Positions 1 through 5,170 of a stretch of 6,451 nucleotides of DNA are shown here, in pieces (the stretch's first letter is position 1; every line of letters begins with the position of its first letter). The stretch covers positions 1-6,451 of the forward strand of contig JAIOTH010000056.1 of the NCBI GenBank assembly GCA_021106915.1, in the 5' to 3' direction. Below the pieces are notes generated by a model. The model ran no database searches. It saw nothing but the letters and a program-made list of their open reading frames with translations, and was not told where the DNA came from. Both the position numbers and the translations under genes were made by a program. Source of the stretch: a bacterium. GTDB taxonomy: Bacteria; Patescibacteriota; Patescibacteriia; UBA1558; S5-K13.

Positions 1-138
1 AAAAAGATGAACTGGTTCTTTAGCCCTCAAAAAATTTAACATTGGATCATACTGACCCTTTTTTTCCAAAAGTCCCCTAATAATACCAAAAATATCCATT
101 TTTTCTTTTGGAAATTCAATTCCCAATACTTTTCTCAT
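1..138 (-). CDS. Hypothetical protein, N-terminal 46 residues only
   Basis: The reverse strand reads from an ATG at 138-136 to the window edge without a stop, giving 46 residues that begin MRKVLGIEFPKEKMDIFGII. A strong SD site (AGGAGG, reverse complement of cctcct at 144-149) lies just upstream, which supports the start. No signal peptide or membrane segment is visible; the fragment is soluble-looking with mixed charge. I do not recognise the family. It follows the 178-498 gene on the same strand after a gap of about 39 bases, so the two are probably cotranscribed. The SD contrasts with the SD-less genes further right. Confidence 0.6.
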   Translation of the reverse strand, partial: MRKVLGIEFPKEKMDIFGIIRGLLEKKGQYDPMLNFLRAKEPVHLF

Positions 139-177
139 TTAGTCCTCCTGAACTTTTGCTATTTGCTAATAAAAAAA

Positions 178-498
178 TTACTCACTTATTTTAAAAAATC
201 CATTACCTTTTTCCTTAAATTCTTTAATTACAAAATATTTTTTTTCATAAGAAAATTTTATAATATCTTCTAAATAAAAATTCATTAATAAAGAAGCAAC
301 TCTAGCTTCTGGGATATAGCCAGCTGTGAATTTAAGTTCGGAAATTTCTTCCTTATTGCTACTAGCAGTAAGAGCGGCTCTTTTCTTTTGACCAAACAAT
401 TTTCCATTTTCACTGTAAGCAATTGAAACTTGACAATGATTTTTTAAAATAAGCTTTGTTAATAATTTTATTAACAATTCTTTTTGAATTAATTTCAT
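178..498 (-). CDS. Hypothetical protein, 106 aa
   Basis: This is a small minus-strand gene ending in TAA. The longest open frame begins at 561, but the start at 498 is preferred: it has a near-perfect SD (AAAGGAGGAA) five to six bases upstream, while the 21 extra residues have none. The product starts MKLIQKELLIKLLTKLILKN, then has a polar middle with a basic GQKKRAA patch (about residues 36-42), and ends in a lysine-rich, aromatic stretch (EKKYFVIKEFKEK). There is no signal peptide; the N-terminus looks like an amphipathic helix. I do not recognise the family and assign no function. It lies upstream of, and probably in an operon with, the partial gene at 1-138. Its codons are slightly less AT-extreme than those of the rRNA methyltransferase genes. 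Confidence 0.6.
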   Translation of the reverse strand: MKLIQKELLIKLLTKLILKNHCQVSIAYSENGKLFGQKKRAALTASSNKEEISELKFTAGYIPEARVASLLMNFYLEDIIKFSYEKKYFVIKEFKEKGNGFFKISE

Positions 499-500
499 AA

Positions 501-510
501 TTCCTCCTTT
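501..510 (-). promoter_or_regulatory. Strong Shine-Dalgarno site for the 178-498 gene
   Basis: The reverse complement reads AAAGGAGGAA directly before TTATG. This decides the start at 498 over the upstream in-frame ATG at 561. The leader resembles that of the 2099 gene (AAGGAGGAATCATGAAA against AAGGAGGAATTATGAAA), so these two genes share a translation-initiation style that most other genes in the window lack. Confidence 0.75.
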
Positions 511-521
511 ATTAATATTAA

Positions 522-549
522 AACGTAGCACATTTAGATAATAAGTCAA
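522..549 (-). promoter_or_regulatory. Possible promoter for the minus-strand gene pair
   Basis: On the reverse strand a TTGACT hexamer (549-544) is followed 16 bases later by TACGTT (527-522), which is a weak -10 match. An alternative -10, TATTAT (543-538), has no good -35. Position is right for the 178-498 gene, but AT-rich DNA gives many such matches. Confidence 0.25.
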
Positions 550-582
550 TAACATAGACATTAATTAAATATACCATTAAGA

Positions 583-611
583 TGAACAAGCTTACTTAAA
601 TGTGATACAAT
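583..611 (+). promoter_or_regulatory. Predicted extended -10 promoter, possibly leaderless
   Basis: TGAACA (583-588, four of six matches to TTGACA) is followed by a 17-base spacer and TACAAT (606-611), with the extended -10 dinucleotide TG at 603-604. The expected transcription start, seven bases after the -10, falls on the A of the ATG at 618. The transcript would therefore be leaderless for the Nudix fragment. It could now drive the downstream rRNA methyltransferase operon through the dead fragment. Confidence 0.45.
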
Positions 612-617
612 GATTTT

Positions 618-713
618 ATGAGACAATATACTCTTTATTTTTTAATTAAGAAAAACCAAATTCTTTTAGCTATAAAAAAGAGAGATTTTGGTGTAGATAA
701 ATGGAATAGATGA
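618..713 (+). pseudogene. Truncated Nudix (MTH1/MutT-type) N-terminal remnant
   Basis: A 31-codon frame starts at ATG 618 and ends in TGA. The product begins MRQYTLYFLIKKNQILLAI and continues KKRDFGVDKWNR. This matches the opening of MTH1-like 8-oxo-dGTP diphosphatases, where a 'Lxx..KKRGFGxGxWNG' segment runs into the Nudix box. Here the frame stops right after KWN, so the Nudix box (GX5EX7REUXEEXGU) is absent and no such motif is visible in the next 70 bases in any frame. The remnant therefore cannot be an active hydrolase. It is followed by long A and T homopolymers, consistent with deletion and decay or with an assembly break. Family assignment rests on a short but characteristic stretch. 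Confidence 0.6.
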
Positions 714-786
714 TAAAAAATTAAAAAAAAATTTTTATCTCAGTAAAAATGGAAATAAAGTAAAAAAAATTGACATAAAAAAATAT

Positions 787-1551
787 ATGAATTTAATAAA
801 AATTGAAAGCAAAGATAACCCCAAAATAAAACATTTGCGGAAATTAAAAAATAAAAAATATCGAGATGAGTACTCTGAATTTTTAATAGAAAATTTTATC
901 ACTATTAAAGATGCTTTTCAGGCTGGTTATAAATTTAAACAAATTTTTATTACTGCTGAATTTTTAGAAAAAAATGAATCTAAAATTAAAAAATTTTTAA
1001 ATAAAGAATGTTATCTAATTAATAAGCAAATTAACGAATCTTTTTCTAATTTAGATACTGCTTCTGGTATTTGTGCTGTTTATGATAAACTTGATAGTAA
1101 AATTAACTTTAAAAAACCAATTATTTACTTAAATAATATTAATAATCCCGGAAATTTAGGTACAATTTTAAGATCAGCCTTAGCTTTTGACTTAAAAAAC
1201 GTAATTTTAGATGAAAACTGTGTAGATTTATATAATTATAAAGTAATTAATGCTTCTAAAGATGCTATTTTTAAACTAAATATTCAAATTGATCAAAATT
1301 TAGAACTTTTAAAGCAAATCAAAGAAAAAATGTCTATTTTTTCAACTAGGTTAGAAAAATCCAATGCTCTTAATATTTTAAAAAAAGAAAAAGTATTTTG
1401 TTTAGTTTTAGGAAGTGAATCTCATGGAGTTAGTCTAGAAATTCAAAATTTATCAGATGATTTTATTAAAATTAATATGGGAAACGAAATTGAATCCTTA
1501 AATGTTTCTGGAGCAGCAGCGATAATTTTCAATCAAATATATAATAAATAA
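787..1551 (+). CDS. TrmH/SpoU-family RNA 2'-O-ribose methyltransferase
   Basis: The 254-residue product has the layout of SpoU methyltransferases that modify ribose 2'-hydroxyls in rRNA using S-adenosylmethionine. The N-terminal substrate-binding region (about residues 5-100) opens with ESKDNPKIKHLRKL, a typical start for the TsnR/RlmB/MRM3-like group. The SPOUT knot domain (about 110-254) carries motif 1 NNPGNLGTILRSALAF (119-134, with N120 and likely catalytic R129), motif 2 LVLGSESHGVS (206-216) and motif 3 INMGNEIESLNVSGAAA (229-245). The usual 'aSxGAlF' segment reads ASKDAIF (156-162), with Asp in place of Gly. The ATG at 787 has no SD; the frame is open upstream to 697, but homology-type residues begin at the chosen start. 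It lies four bases before rlmH, so the two are cotranscribed. The exact target nucleotide cannot be told from sequence. Confidence 0.9.
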   Translation: MNLIKIESKDNPKIKHLRKLKNKKYRDEYSEFLIENFITIKDAFQAGYKFKQIFITAEFLEKNESKIKKFLNKECYLINKQINESFSNLDTASGICAVYDKLDSKINFKKPIIYLNNINNPGNLGTILRSALAFDLKNVILDENCVDLYNYKVINASKDAIFKLNIQIDQNLELLKQIKEKMSIFSTRLEKSNALNILKKEKVFCLVLGSESHGVSLEIQNLSDDFIKINMGNEIESLNVSGAAAIIFNQIYNK

Positions 1552-1555
1552 ATTT

Positions 1556-2014
1556 ATGTTAGACATAAAAATTATTAGCATTGGCAAAATTAAAAAAAAA
1601 TATTTTAATGATGCTCTTCAAGAATATTTAAAAAGACTTAGTCCTTACGCCAGAATAAAATTTATAGATTTAAAGGCAGAGTCTTTTAATAATTCTAATA
1701 AAAAAATAATTCTAGAAATTGAAAGTGAGAGAATTATTAAATTCTTAGAAAAAGATAATAGTAATGAAATATTTTTACTTCACGAAAGAGGAAAAGAATA
1801 TGATTCTTTGAAATTTGCTAGTCTTTTAAATAAAAATCAAAAAATAACTTTAGTAATTGGAGGATCATTAGGATTCTCTGATAAATTACTGTCAAAATAT
1901 TCTCAAATATCACTTTCTAAATTAACTTTTCTTCACGAAATGGTTCAAATTATTCTTTTAGAACAAATTTATCGAGCCATTACTATTATTAAAAAAAAGG
2001 ATTATCATCATTAA
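1556..2014 (+). CDS. rlmH: 23S rRNA (pseudouridine-1915 N3) methyltransferase RlmH
   Basis: The 152-residue product matches the RlmH (YbeA/SPOUT) family in length and motifs. RlmH methylates N3 of pseudouridine 1915 in helix 69 of 23S rRNA on the assembled ribosome, acting as a dimer. Visible features are the N-terminal strand and helix DIKIISIGKIKKKYFNDALQ, a central LLHERGKEYDS (74-84), the SAM-binding loop VIGGSLGFS (100-108), and the C-terminal knot LHEMVQIILLEQIYRA (126-141) ending in the family's terminal YHH (150-152). The start lies four bases after the preceding stop and has no SD, so translational coupling is likely. Pairing two rRNA methyltransferases makes a small ribosome-maturation operon. 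This is the most secure assignment in the window. Confidence 0.95.
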   Translation: MLDIKIISIGKIKKKYFNDALQEYLKRLSPYARIKFIDLKAESFNNSNKKIILEIESERIIKFLEKDNSNEIFLLHERGKEYDSLKFASLLNKNQKITLVIGGSLGFSDKLLSKYSQISLSKLTFLHEMVQIILLEQIYRAITIIKKKDYHH

Positions 2015-2018
2015 ATGC

Positions 2019-2045
2019 TTTACAATTTATAAATATAATTATAAT
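2019..2045 (+). promoter_or_regulatory. Possible promoter for the 2099 gene
   Basis: A perfect TATAAT lies at 2040-2045 (another at 2034-2039), with TTTACA at 2019-2024 but only a 15-base spacer. The region is nearly pure A and T, so chance matches are expected. It would place the inverted repeat at 2057-2079 in the 5' leader of the 2099 gene. Confidence 0.25.
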
Positions 2046-2056
2046 ATAAAAATAAT

Positions 2057-2079
2057 AAAAAATTGATTATCAATTTTTT
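2057..2079 (+). repeat. Perfect 11-bp inverted repeat (weak terminator or leader hairpin)
   Basis: AAAAAATTGAT (2057-2067) and ATCAATTTTTT (2069-2079) are perfect complements around a single T. The 3' arm ends in six Ts, so the RNA could act as a weak bidirectional terminator closing the rlmH operon. With a one-base centre the real loop must open part of the stem. The composition is almost all A and T, so a protein-binding palindrome is an alternative. Confidence 0.45.
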
Positions 2080-2087
2080 AAAAAACT

Positions 2088-2094
2088 AAGGAGG
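2088..2094 (+). promoter_or_regulatory. Strong Shine-Dalgarno site for the 2099 gene
   Basis: AAGGAGG ends four bases before the ATG at 2099. It fixes this start and stands out, because the plus-strand genes at 787, 1556, 3349, 5171 and 5873 have no recognisable SD. Confidence 0.8.
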
Positions 2095-2098
2095 AATC

Positions 2099-3046
2099 AT
2101 GAAAAAGTTTTTTTTATTTTTGTTATTCTTATTCATATGCACATTTATAAGTGCCACAGAATTGAGAATAGAGGTTTTGGGAGCAGAAAATACCATTTGG
2201 TGTGACAATGTTGTAGAGGGAGAAACTGTTTTGGATATAATAGAGGAAACTAATCTTCCTTTTGAACTGAATTATTATCCAGAATATAATTCTAGTTACC
2301 TTCGTTCTTTAGCTGAACATACAGCTCAAGGAATTAGTGGTTGGCAGTATTTTGATAACTGGCAATTAGCTAATGTCGGTGTAGATCAGTATTTATTAGA
2401 AGAAAATAGCAATATTCTTCTGATTTACAGCCCTGACTTTACAATAGTTGATTCGTTAACGCTTATTAAAATTGACAGTGATAGTCTTGATTTAATTCAA
2501 GGAGAAAATTTAGAAATCCAAATTTCTTATTTAACAAATATTGGTTTTATTAATTTGGATATTGATAGTTTAATTTTAAAAGTTAATAATCAGGAAGAAA
2601 TAATTACTGTTAATAATAATATTATTTCTCGCCCAATGAACGAACCAGGAATATTCGAAATTTATATCAATCAAATTTTAAATGGAGAAGGGGACTTTAT
2701 TAGAAGTAATCGTTTGTTATTTACGGTTCAACCGTTGACTTCTACAGAAGAAGAATATCAAGGAATAGTTACTGATATATCTTCTTTTCCTAATCCTTTC
2801 ATTGGAAATAATTGTTGGATTCAATTTTCTATTAAAAATAAAAATACGCCTCTAAATATTGAAATTTATAATATCAGAGGACAAAAGGTGAAAAATATTT
2901 TTGTTGGAAAAAAAGGTCCAGGAATTTACAAATTTTCTTGGAATGGTCAGAATAATCAAGGCCGTTTCGTTAGAAATGGAATTTATTTTTTCAAAACCAA
3001 AAAAGGCAGACAGATGTCTGTCAAAAAAATATTACTTTTGAAATAA
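2099..3046 (+). CDS. Secreted DUF4430 (transcobalamin-like) protein with FlgD-like C-terminus
   Basis: The 315-residue product starts with a signal peptide (residues 1-19, hydrophobic core FFLFLLFLFICTF, likely cut after ISA). Residues about 20-112 form a DUF4430 domain, the family related to the C-terminal domain of transcobalamin. Its hallmark is GWQYFDNWQLANVGVDQYLL (81-100), followed by ILLIYS. Residues about 115-210 look like an Ig-type domain ending EPGIFEIYI and FIRSNRLLFTV. Residues about 227-315 form a FlgD-like / type IX sorting-type module: SSFPNPF (228-234), IEIYNIRGQKV (254-264), a GIYKFSWNGQNNQGR stretch (275-289), NGIYFFK and a basic KKILLLK end. Such tails are typical of Cloacimonadota and Bacteroidota surface proteins. 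GC is visibly higher than in the flanking methyltransferase genes. A cobalamin role is inferred from the DUF4430 fold and the neighbouring B12 riboswitch; DUF4430 also occurs in proteins of unknown ligand. Confidence 0.8.
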   Translation: MKKFFLFLLFLFICTFISATELRIEVLGAENTIWCDNVVEGETVLDIIEETNLPFELNYYPEYNSSYLRSLAEHTAQGISGWQYFDNWQLANVGVDQYLLEENSNILLIYSPDFTIVDSLTLIKIDSDSLDLIQGENLEIQISYLTNIGFINLDIDSLILKVNNQEEIITVNNNIISRPMNEPGIFEIYINQILNGEGDFIRSNRLLFTVQPLTSTEEEYQGIVTDISSFPNPFIGNNCWIQFSIKNKNTPLNIEIYNIRGQKVKNIFVGKKGPGIYKFSWNGQNNQGRFVRNGIYFFKTKKGRQMSVKKILLLK

Positions 3047-3051
3047 AGTTT

Positions 3052-3077
3052 GCATTCGGTCCTACTCAGCTGAATGC
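3052..3077 (+). repeat. GC-richer hairpin after the 2099 gene
   Basis: GCATTCGGT (3052-3060) pairs with GCTGAATGC (3069-3077) over nine base pairs, two of them G-U in RNA, with an eight-base loop. No T-run follows, so it is not itself an intrinsic terminator. It sits five bases before the terminator stem and may stabilise the transcript end or be part of a small structured RNA. Confidence 0.5.
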
Positions 3078-3082
3078 CCTCC

Positions 3083-3124
3083 GGTCTCCTTGTATGTAAA
3101 AACTACGAGGAGGCCTCTTTTTTT
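3083..3124 (+). terminator. Strong intrinsic terminator of the 2099 gene
   Basis: GGTCTCCTTGTA (3083-3094) pairs with TACGAGGAGGCC (3104-3115) over 12 positions, two as G-U in RNA, around a nine-base loop. It is followed by TC and seven Ts. This is one of the most GC-rich spots in the window. It separates the 2099 gene from the B12-regulated unit, whose promoter begins immediately after the T-run. Confidence 0.88.
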
Positions 3125-3126
3125 AC

Positions 3127-3154
3127 TTTACTTTTATTTTGAAAGTGCTAAAAT
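3127..3154 (+). promoter_or_regulatory. Predicted promoter of the riboswitch transcript
   Basis: TTTACT (3127-3132) is followed by a 16-base spacer and an extended -10, TGC then TAAAAT (3149-3154). The expected transcription start is about 3161, just ahead of the first P1 strand of the riboswitch at 3166. The position fits well. Confidence 0.55.
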
Positions 3155-3160
3155 GAAATT

Positions 3161-3265
3161 AATTGAAATTTGCAGATCAGTGAAGTGGGGTGAAATTCCT
3201 CCGCAGTCCTAGCTACTGTAACCATAATTTTTATGGAAGCCAGAGCCTGATAAATTTACATATGT
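3161..3265 (+). promoter_or_regulatory. Cobalamin riboswitch
   Basis: This is the aptamer that binds a B12 form in mRNA and lowers expression of downstream genes. The conserved core is visible: GGGGTGAAATTCCTCCGCAG (3187-3206), then GTCC and CTACTGTAACC (3213-3223), and the B12-box-like AAGCCAGAGCCTGA (3237-3250). A closing P1 stem can be drawn: ATCAG (3176-3180) with CTGAT (3247-3251) and AAATTT (3166-3171) with AAATTT (3252-3257). CAGT/ACTG (3204-3207, 3215-3218) form the usual core stem. CCATAA/TTATGG (3222-3227, 3231-3236) make a small peripheral hairpin. The element is compact and lacks long peripheral arms. Its place directly before the transcobalamin-like gene gives a direct functional clue. 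Which B12 form it prefers cannot be read from sequence. Confidence 0.88.
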
Positions 3266-3271
3266 CTTTTT

Positions 3272-3330
3272 CCTAAGGAGAAAAAACGAGTTTTTTAAAC
3301 CCATAACTCTTCTCTAGGAAGAGTTTTTTT
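3272..3330 (+). terminator. Riboswitch expression platform: terminator with competing antiterminator
   Basis: AACTCTTC (3305-3312) and GAAGAGTT (3318-3325) form an eight-pair stem with a five-base loop, followed by Ts to 3330: an intrinsic terminator only 18 bases before the coding start. An alternative pairing exists between CCT and GGAGAA (3272-3274, 3277-3282) and TTCTCT plus AGG (3310-3318), which would break the terminator. GAGTT (3289-3293) can also pair with AACTC (3305-3309). This mutually exclusive arrangement fits transcriptional control: B12 bound favours the terminator, B12 absent allows readthrough. The terminator hairpin is directly visible; the switching mechanism is inferred. 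Confidence 0.75.
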
Positions 3331-3348
3331 ATAAATAAAAATGAAAAT

Positions 3349-5139
3349 ATGAAAAATCCTAGTCAAAAAATATTTAAAGAATTAAAAAAAAGAATTATTT
3401 TAATTTTAACTTTGATTATACTTCCTGTCTTTATTTTGGCAAATCATAGCAATACTGTTTCTTTTTTAAAAAATCAAAATCAAAACTCTTGGATTACTCA
3501 AGCTTTATCAGCAGTTAACGAAAATAACTTAGATTTAAGTTATATTGATGAAAATACTACAGAATTAATGACCGCTAGTAAATATATTTTAGCCTTATCA
3601 GCTGTTAATAATCCAGATATTAGCAAAATAAATAAATTATTAGATATTATCAATGATAATTTTGACGGTAATCAACTAGGTTCAGACGAACAATTAAATG
3701 ATGATTTTTGGGGAATGTTAGCCTTATCTTCAATTAAACAAACTGAAAATTTTACCAGCATTAAAAATTTTATTTTAAATAATCAAAACAGTGATGGTGG
3801 TTGGTCTTGGGCAATTTCTGGTAATTCAGATACTAATGATACTGCAGCAGCTATTATGGCTTTATTAGAAACTGATTTAAATAAAGATTCATCTGAAATA
3901 ATTAACGCTTTAGATTATTTACAAGATGCTCAAAATGATGATGGTGGATTTCCTTATATAAAAGATAGTCAATCTGACGGTAGTTCTACAGCTTGGGTAA
4001 TTTCAGCTTTAAATAAAGCAAACATTAATCCAGAAACTTGGGAAATCAATTCCAATAATCCAATCTCTTTTTTAGAAAGCTTGGAACAAAGCGATGGATC
4101 TTATTTGTGGCTAGCCAGTGATCAAAGCGGAAATATTTTGACTACAGCTTATGCTTTAATCGCTGTATCTGGAAATTCATATCCAATAAATCATATAGAT
4201 ATTGCTAGTAGTGATATTGTTTTAGTTGATTTAAGAATTGAGGGACCAGAAGATACTATTTGTCTAGCTAAAGACTTAGAAGCTACCAATGTTCTAGAAT
4301 TAATAGAAATAGCTGCTCAAGTTTGTAATTATGAATATATTATTGAAAATACAACTTATGGTCCTTATTTATCATCTATAGCTGGCGTTGATGCTGACGG
4401 AATGGATGGTTGGCAATATTGGGTAAATTGGGAAATGCCTGGTCTTGGTGCTAGTGATTTTCAATTAAAAAATGGTGATGAAATTTTATGGGCTTATGGC
4501 AGTGCTTTAGGTATAAAACCAACTAAAATAATTTCTGATCATTTAAGTTACGAATTAGATGAAGAATTTGAACTAACTGTTAAATATTTTGAAAGCGGAC
4601 AAGAAAATATTTTGGCCAATAAAGAAATTCGCATAGGAACTGACTTATATACTAGCGATAGTTCGGGTAAAGTTAAAATTACTATTGACGCTCCTGGAAT
4701 TCATCAAATTTATGTTTCTAGAGATGATAGTTATATCAGAAGTGATAAATTACATATTAGCATTAGTTCAGATGATCATATTAGTCAATCTGTTAATTTA
4801 TCTACTAATATTATAAATAGTACTCCTCCAGATCAAATTTCATTTTCAGTTAGTCAATCTAATATTGATTTTGGAGATTTAAATCCAGGAGACAATTCCT
4901 ATGAAAATATAACCCTAACTAATACAGGAAATACTAATATGTATATAGAGTCTAACATTACTGGAAATAATTTATTTATTGATTCCACTTCATTAAATGA
5001 TATATTTTGGTTGGACTTTAGTACTCAAATCAATGTTAGTAATTCCGATAACATAAAAGTACAACTTGATATTCCTCAAGATTATAATAGTTCTGGATTA
5101 AAAGATGGTGAATTAATTTTCTGGGCTACTGCTCAATAA
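3349..5139 (+). CDS. Secreted transcobalamin-like protein: alpha-toroid repeats, DUF4430, Ig-like domains
   Basis: The 596-residue product has a signal peptide (about 1-31; hydrophobic core IILILTLIILPVFILA). Residues about 35-280 look like an alpha/alpha-toroid of the prenyltransferase/squalene-cyclase fold, with repeats NQNSDGGWSW then NDTAAAIMALL (145-173), AQNDDGGFPY then SSTAWVISAL (194-221), and EQSDGSYLWL then LTTAYALIAV (246-273). Residues about 290-384 are DUF4430, with GWQYWVNWEMPGLGASDFQL (354-373) and EILWAYG. Toroid followed by this domain is the order of eukaryotic transcobalamin and intrinsic factor, where B12 sits between the two. C305 and C326 could form a disulfide. Residues about 390-472 are Ig-like, with APGIHQIYV and YIRSDKLHI matching the 2099 product; about 495-596 are another beta domain (IDFGDLNPGD, ITLTNTGNTN). 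No membrane anchor is seen. The start has no SD. A cobalamin riboswitch directly upstream supports B12 capture, which remains inferred. Confidence 0.87.
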   Translation: MKNPSQKIFKELKKRIILILTLIILPVFILANHSNTVSFLKNQNQNSWITQALSAVNENNLDLSYIDENTTELMTASKYILALSAVNNPDISKINKLLDIINDNFDGNQLGSDEQLNDDFWGMLALSSIKQTENFTSIKNFILNNQNSDGGWSWAISGNSDTNDTAAAIMALLETDLNKDSSEIINALDYLQDAQNDDGGFPYIKDSQSDGSSTAWVISALNKANINPETWEINSNNPISFLESLEQSDGSYLWLASDQSGNILTTAYALIAVSGNSYPINHIDIASSDIVLVDLRIEGPEDTICLAKDLEATNVLELIEIAAQVCNYEYIIENTTYGPYLSSIAGVDADGMDGWQYWVNWEMPGLGASDFQLKNGDEILWAYGSALGIKPTKIISDHLSYELDEEFELTVKYFESGQENILANKEIRIGTDLYTSDSSGKVKITIDAPGIHQIYVSRDDSYIRSDKLHISISSDDHISQSVNLSTNIINSTPPDQISFSVSQSNIDFGDLNPGDNSYENITLTNTGNTNMYIESNITGNNLFIDSTSLNDIFWLDFSTQINVSNSDNIKVQLDIPQDYNSSGLKDGELIFWATAQ

Positions 5140-5170
5140 AATTAATTTTTTTGAACTCAAAAAATAAATT

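Noticed and set aside
499..561. Longer 127-residue form of the 178-498 protein starting at 561
   Set aside because: The upstream ATG has no SD, while the ATG at 498 has a near-perfect one; the extra residues are probably leader sequence.
770..798. TTGACA at 770-775 as a promoter for the SpoU gene
   Set aside because: A 17-base spacer would put the -10 inside the coding region, with transcription starting after the start codon.
3007..3022. Palindrome in the last codons of the 2099 gene (GACAGA with TCTGTC)
   Set aside because: It is six pairs with a two-base centre, lies in coding sequence and is followed by A rather than T, so it is not a terminator; an operator there is unsupported.
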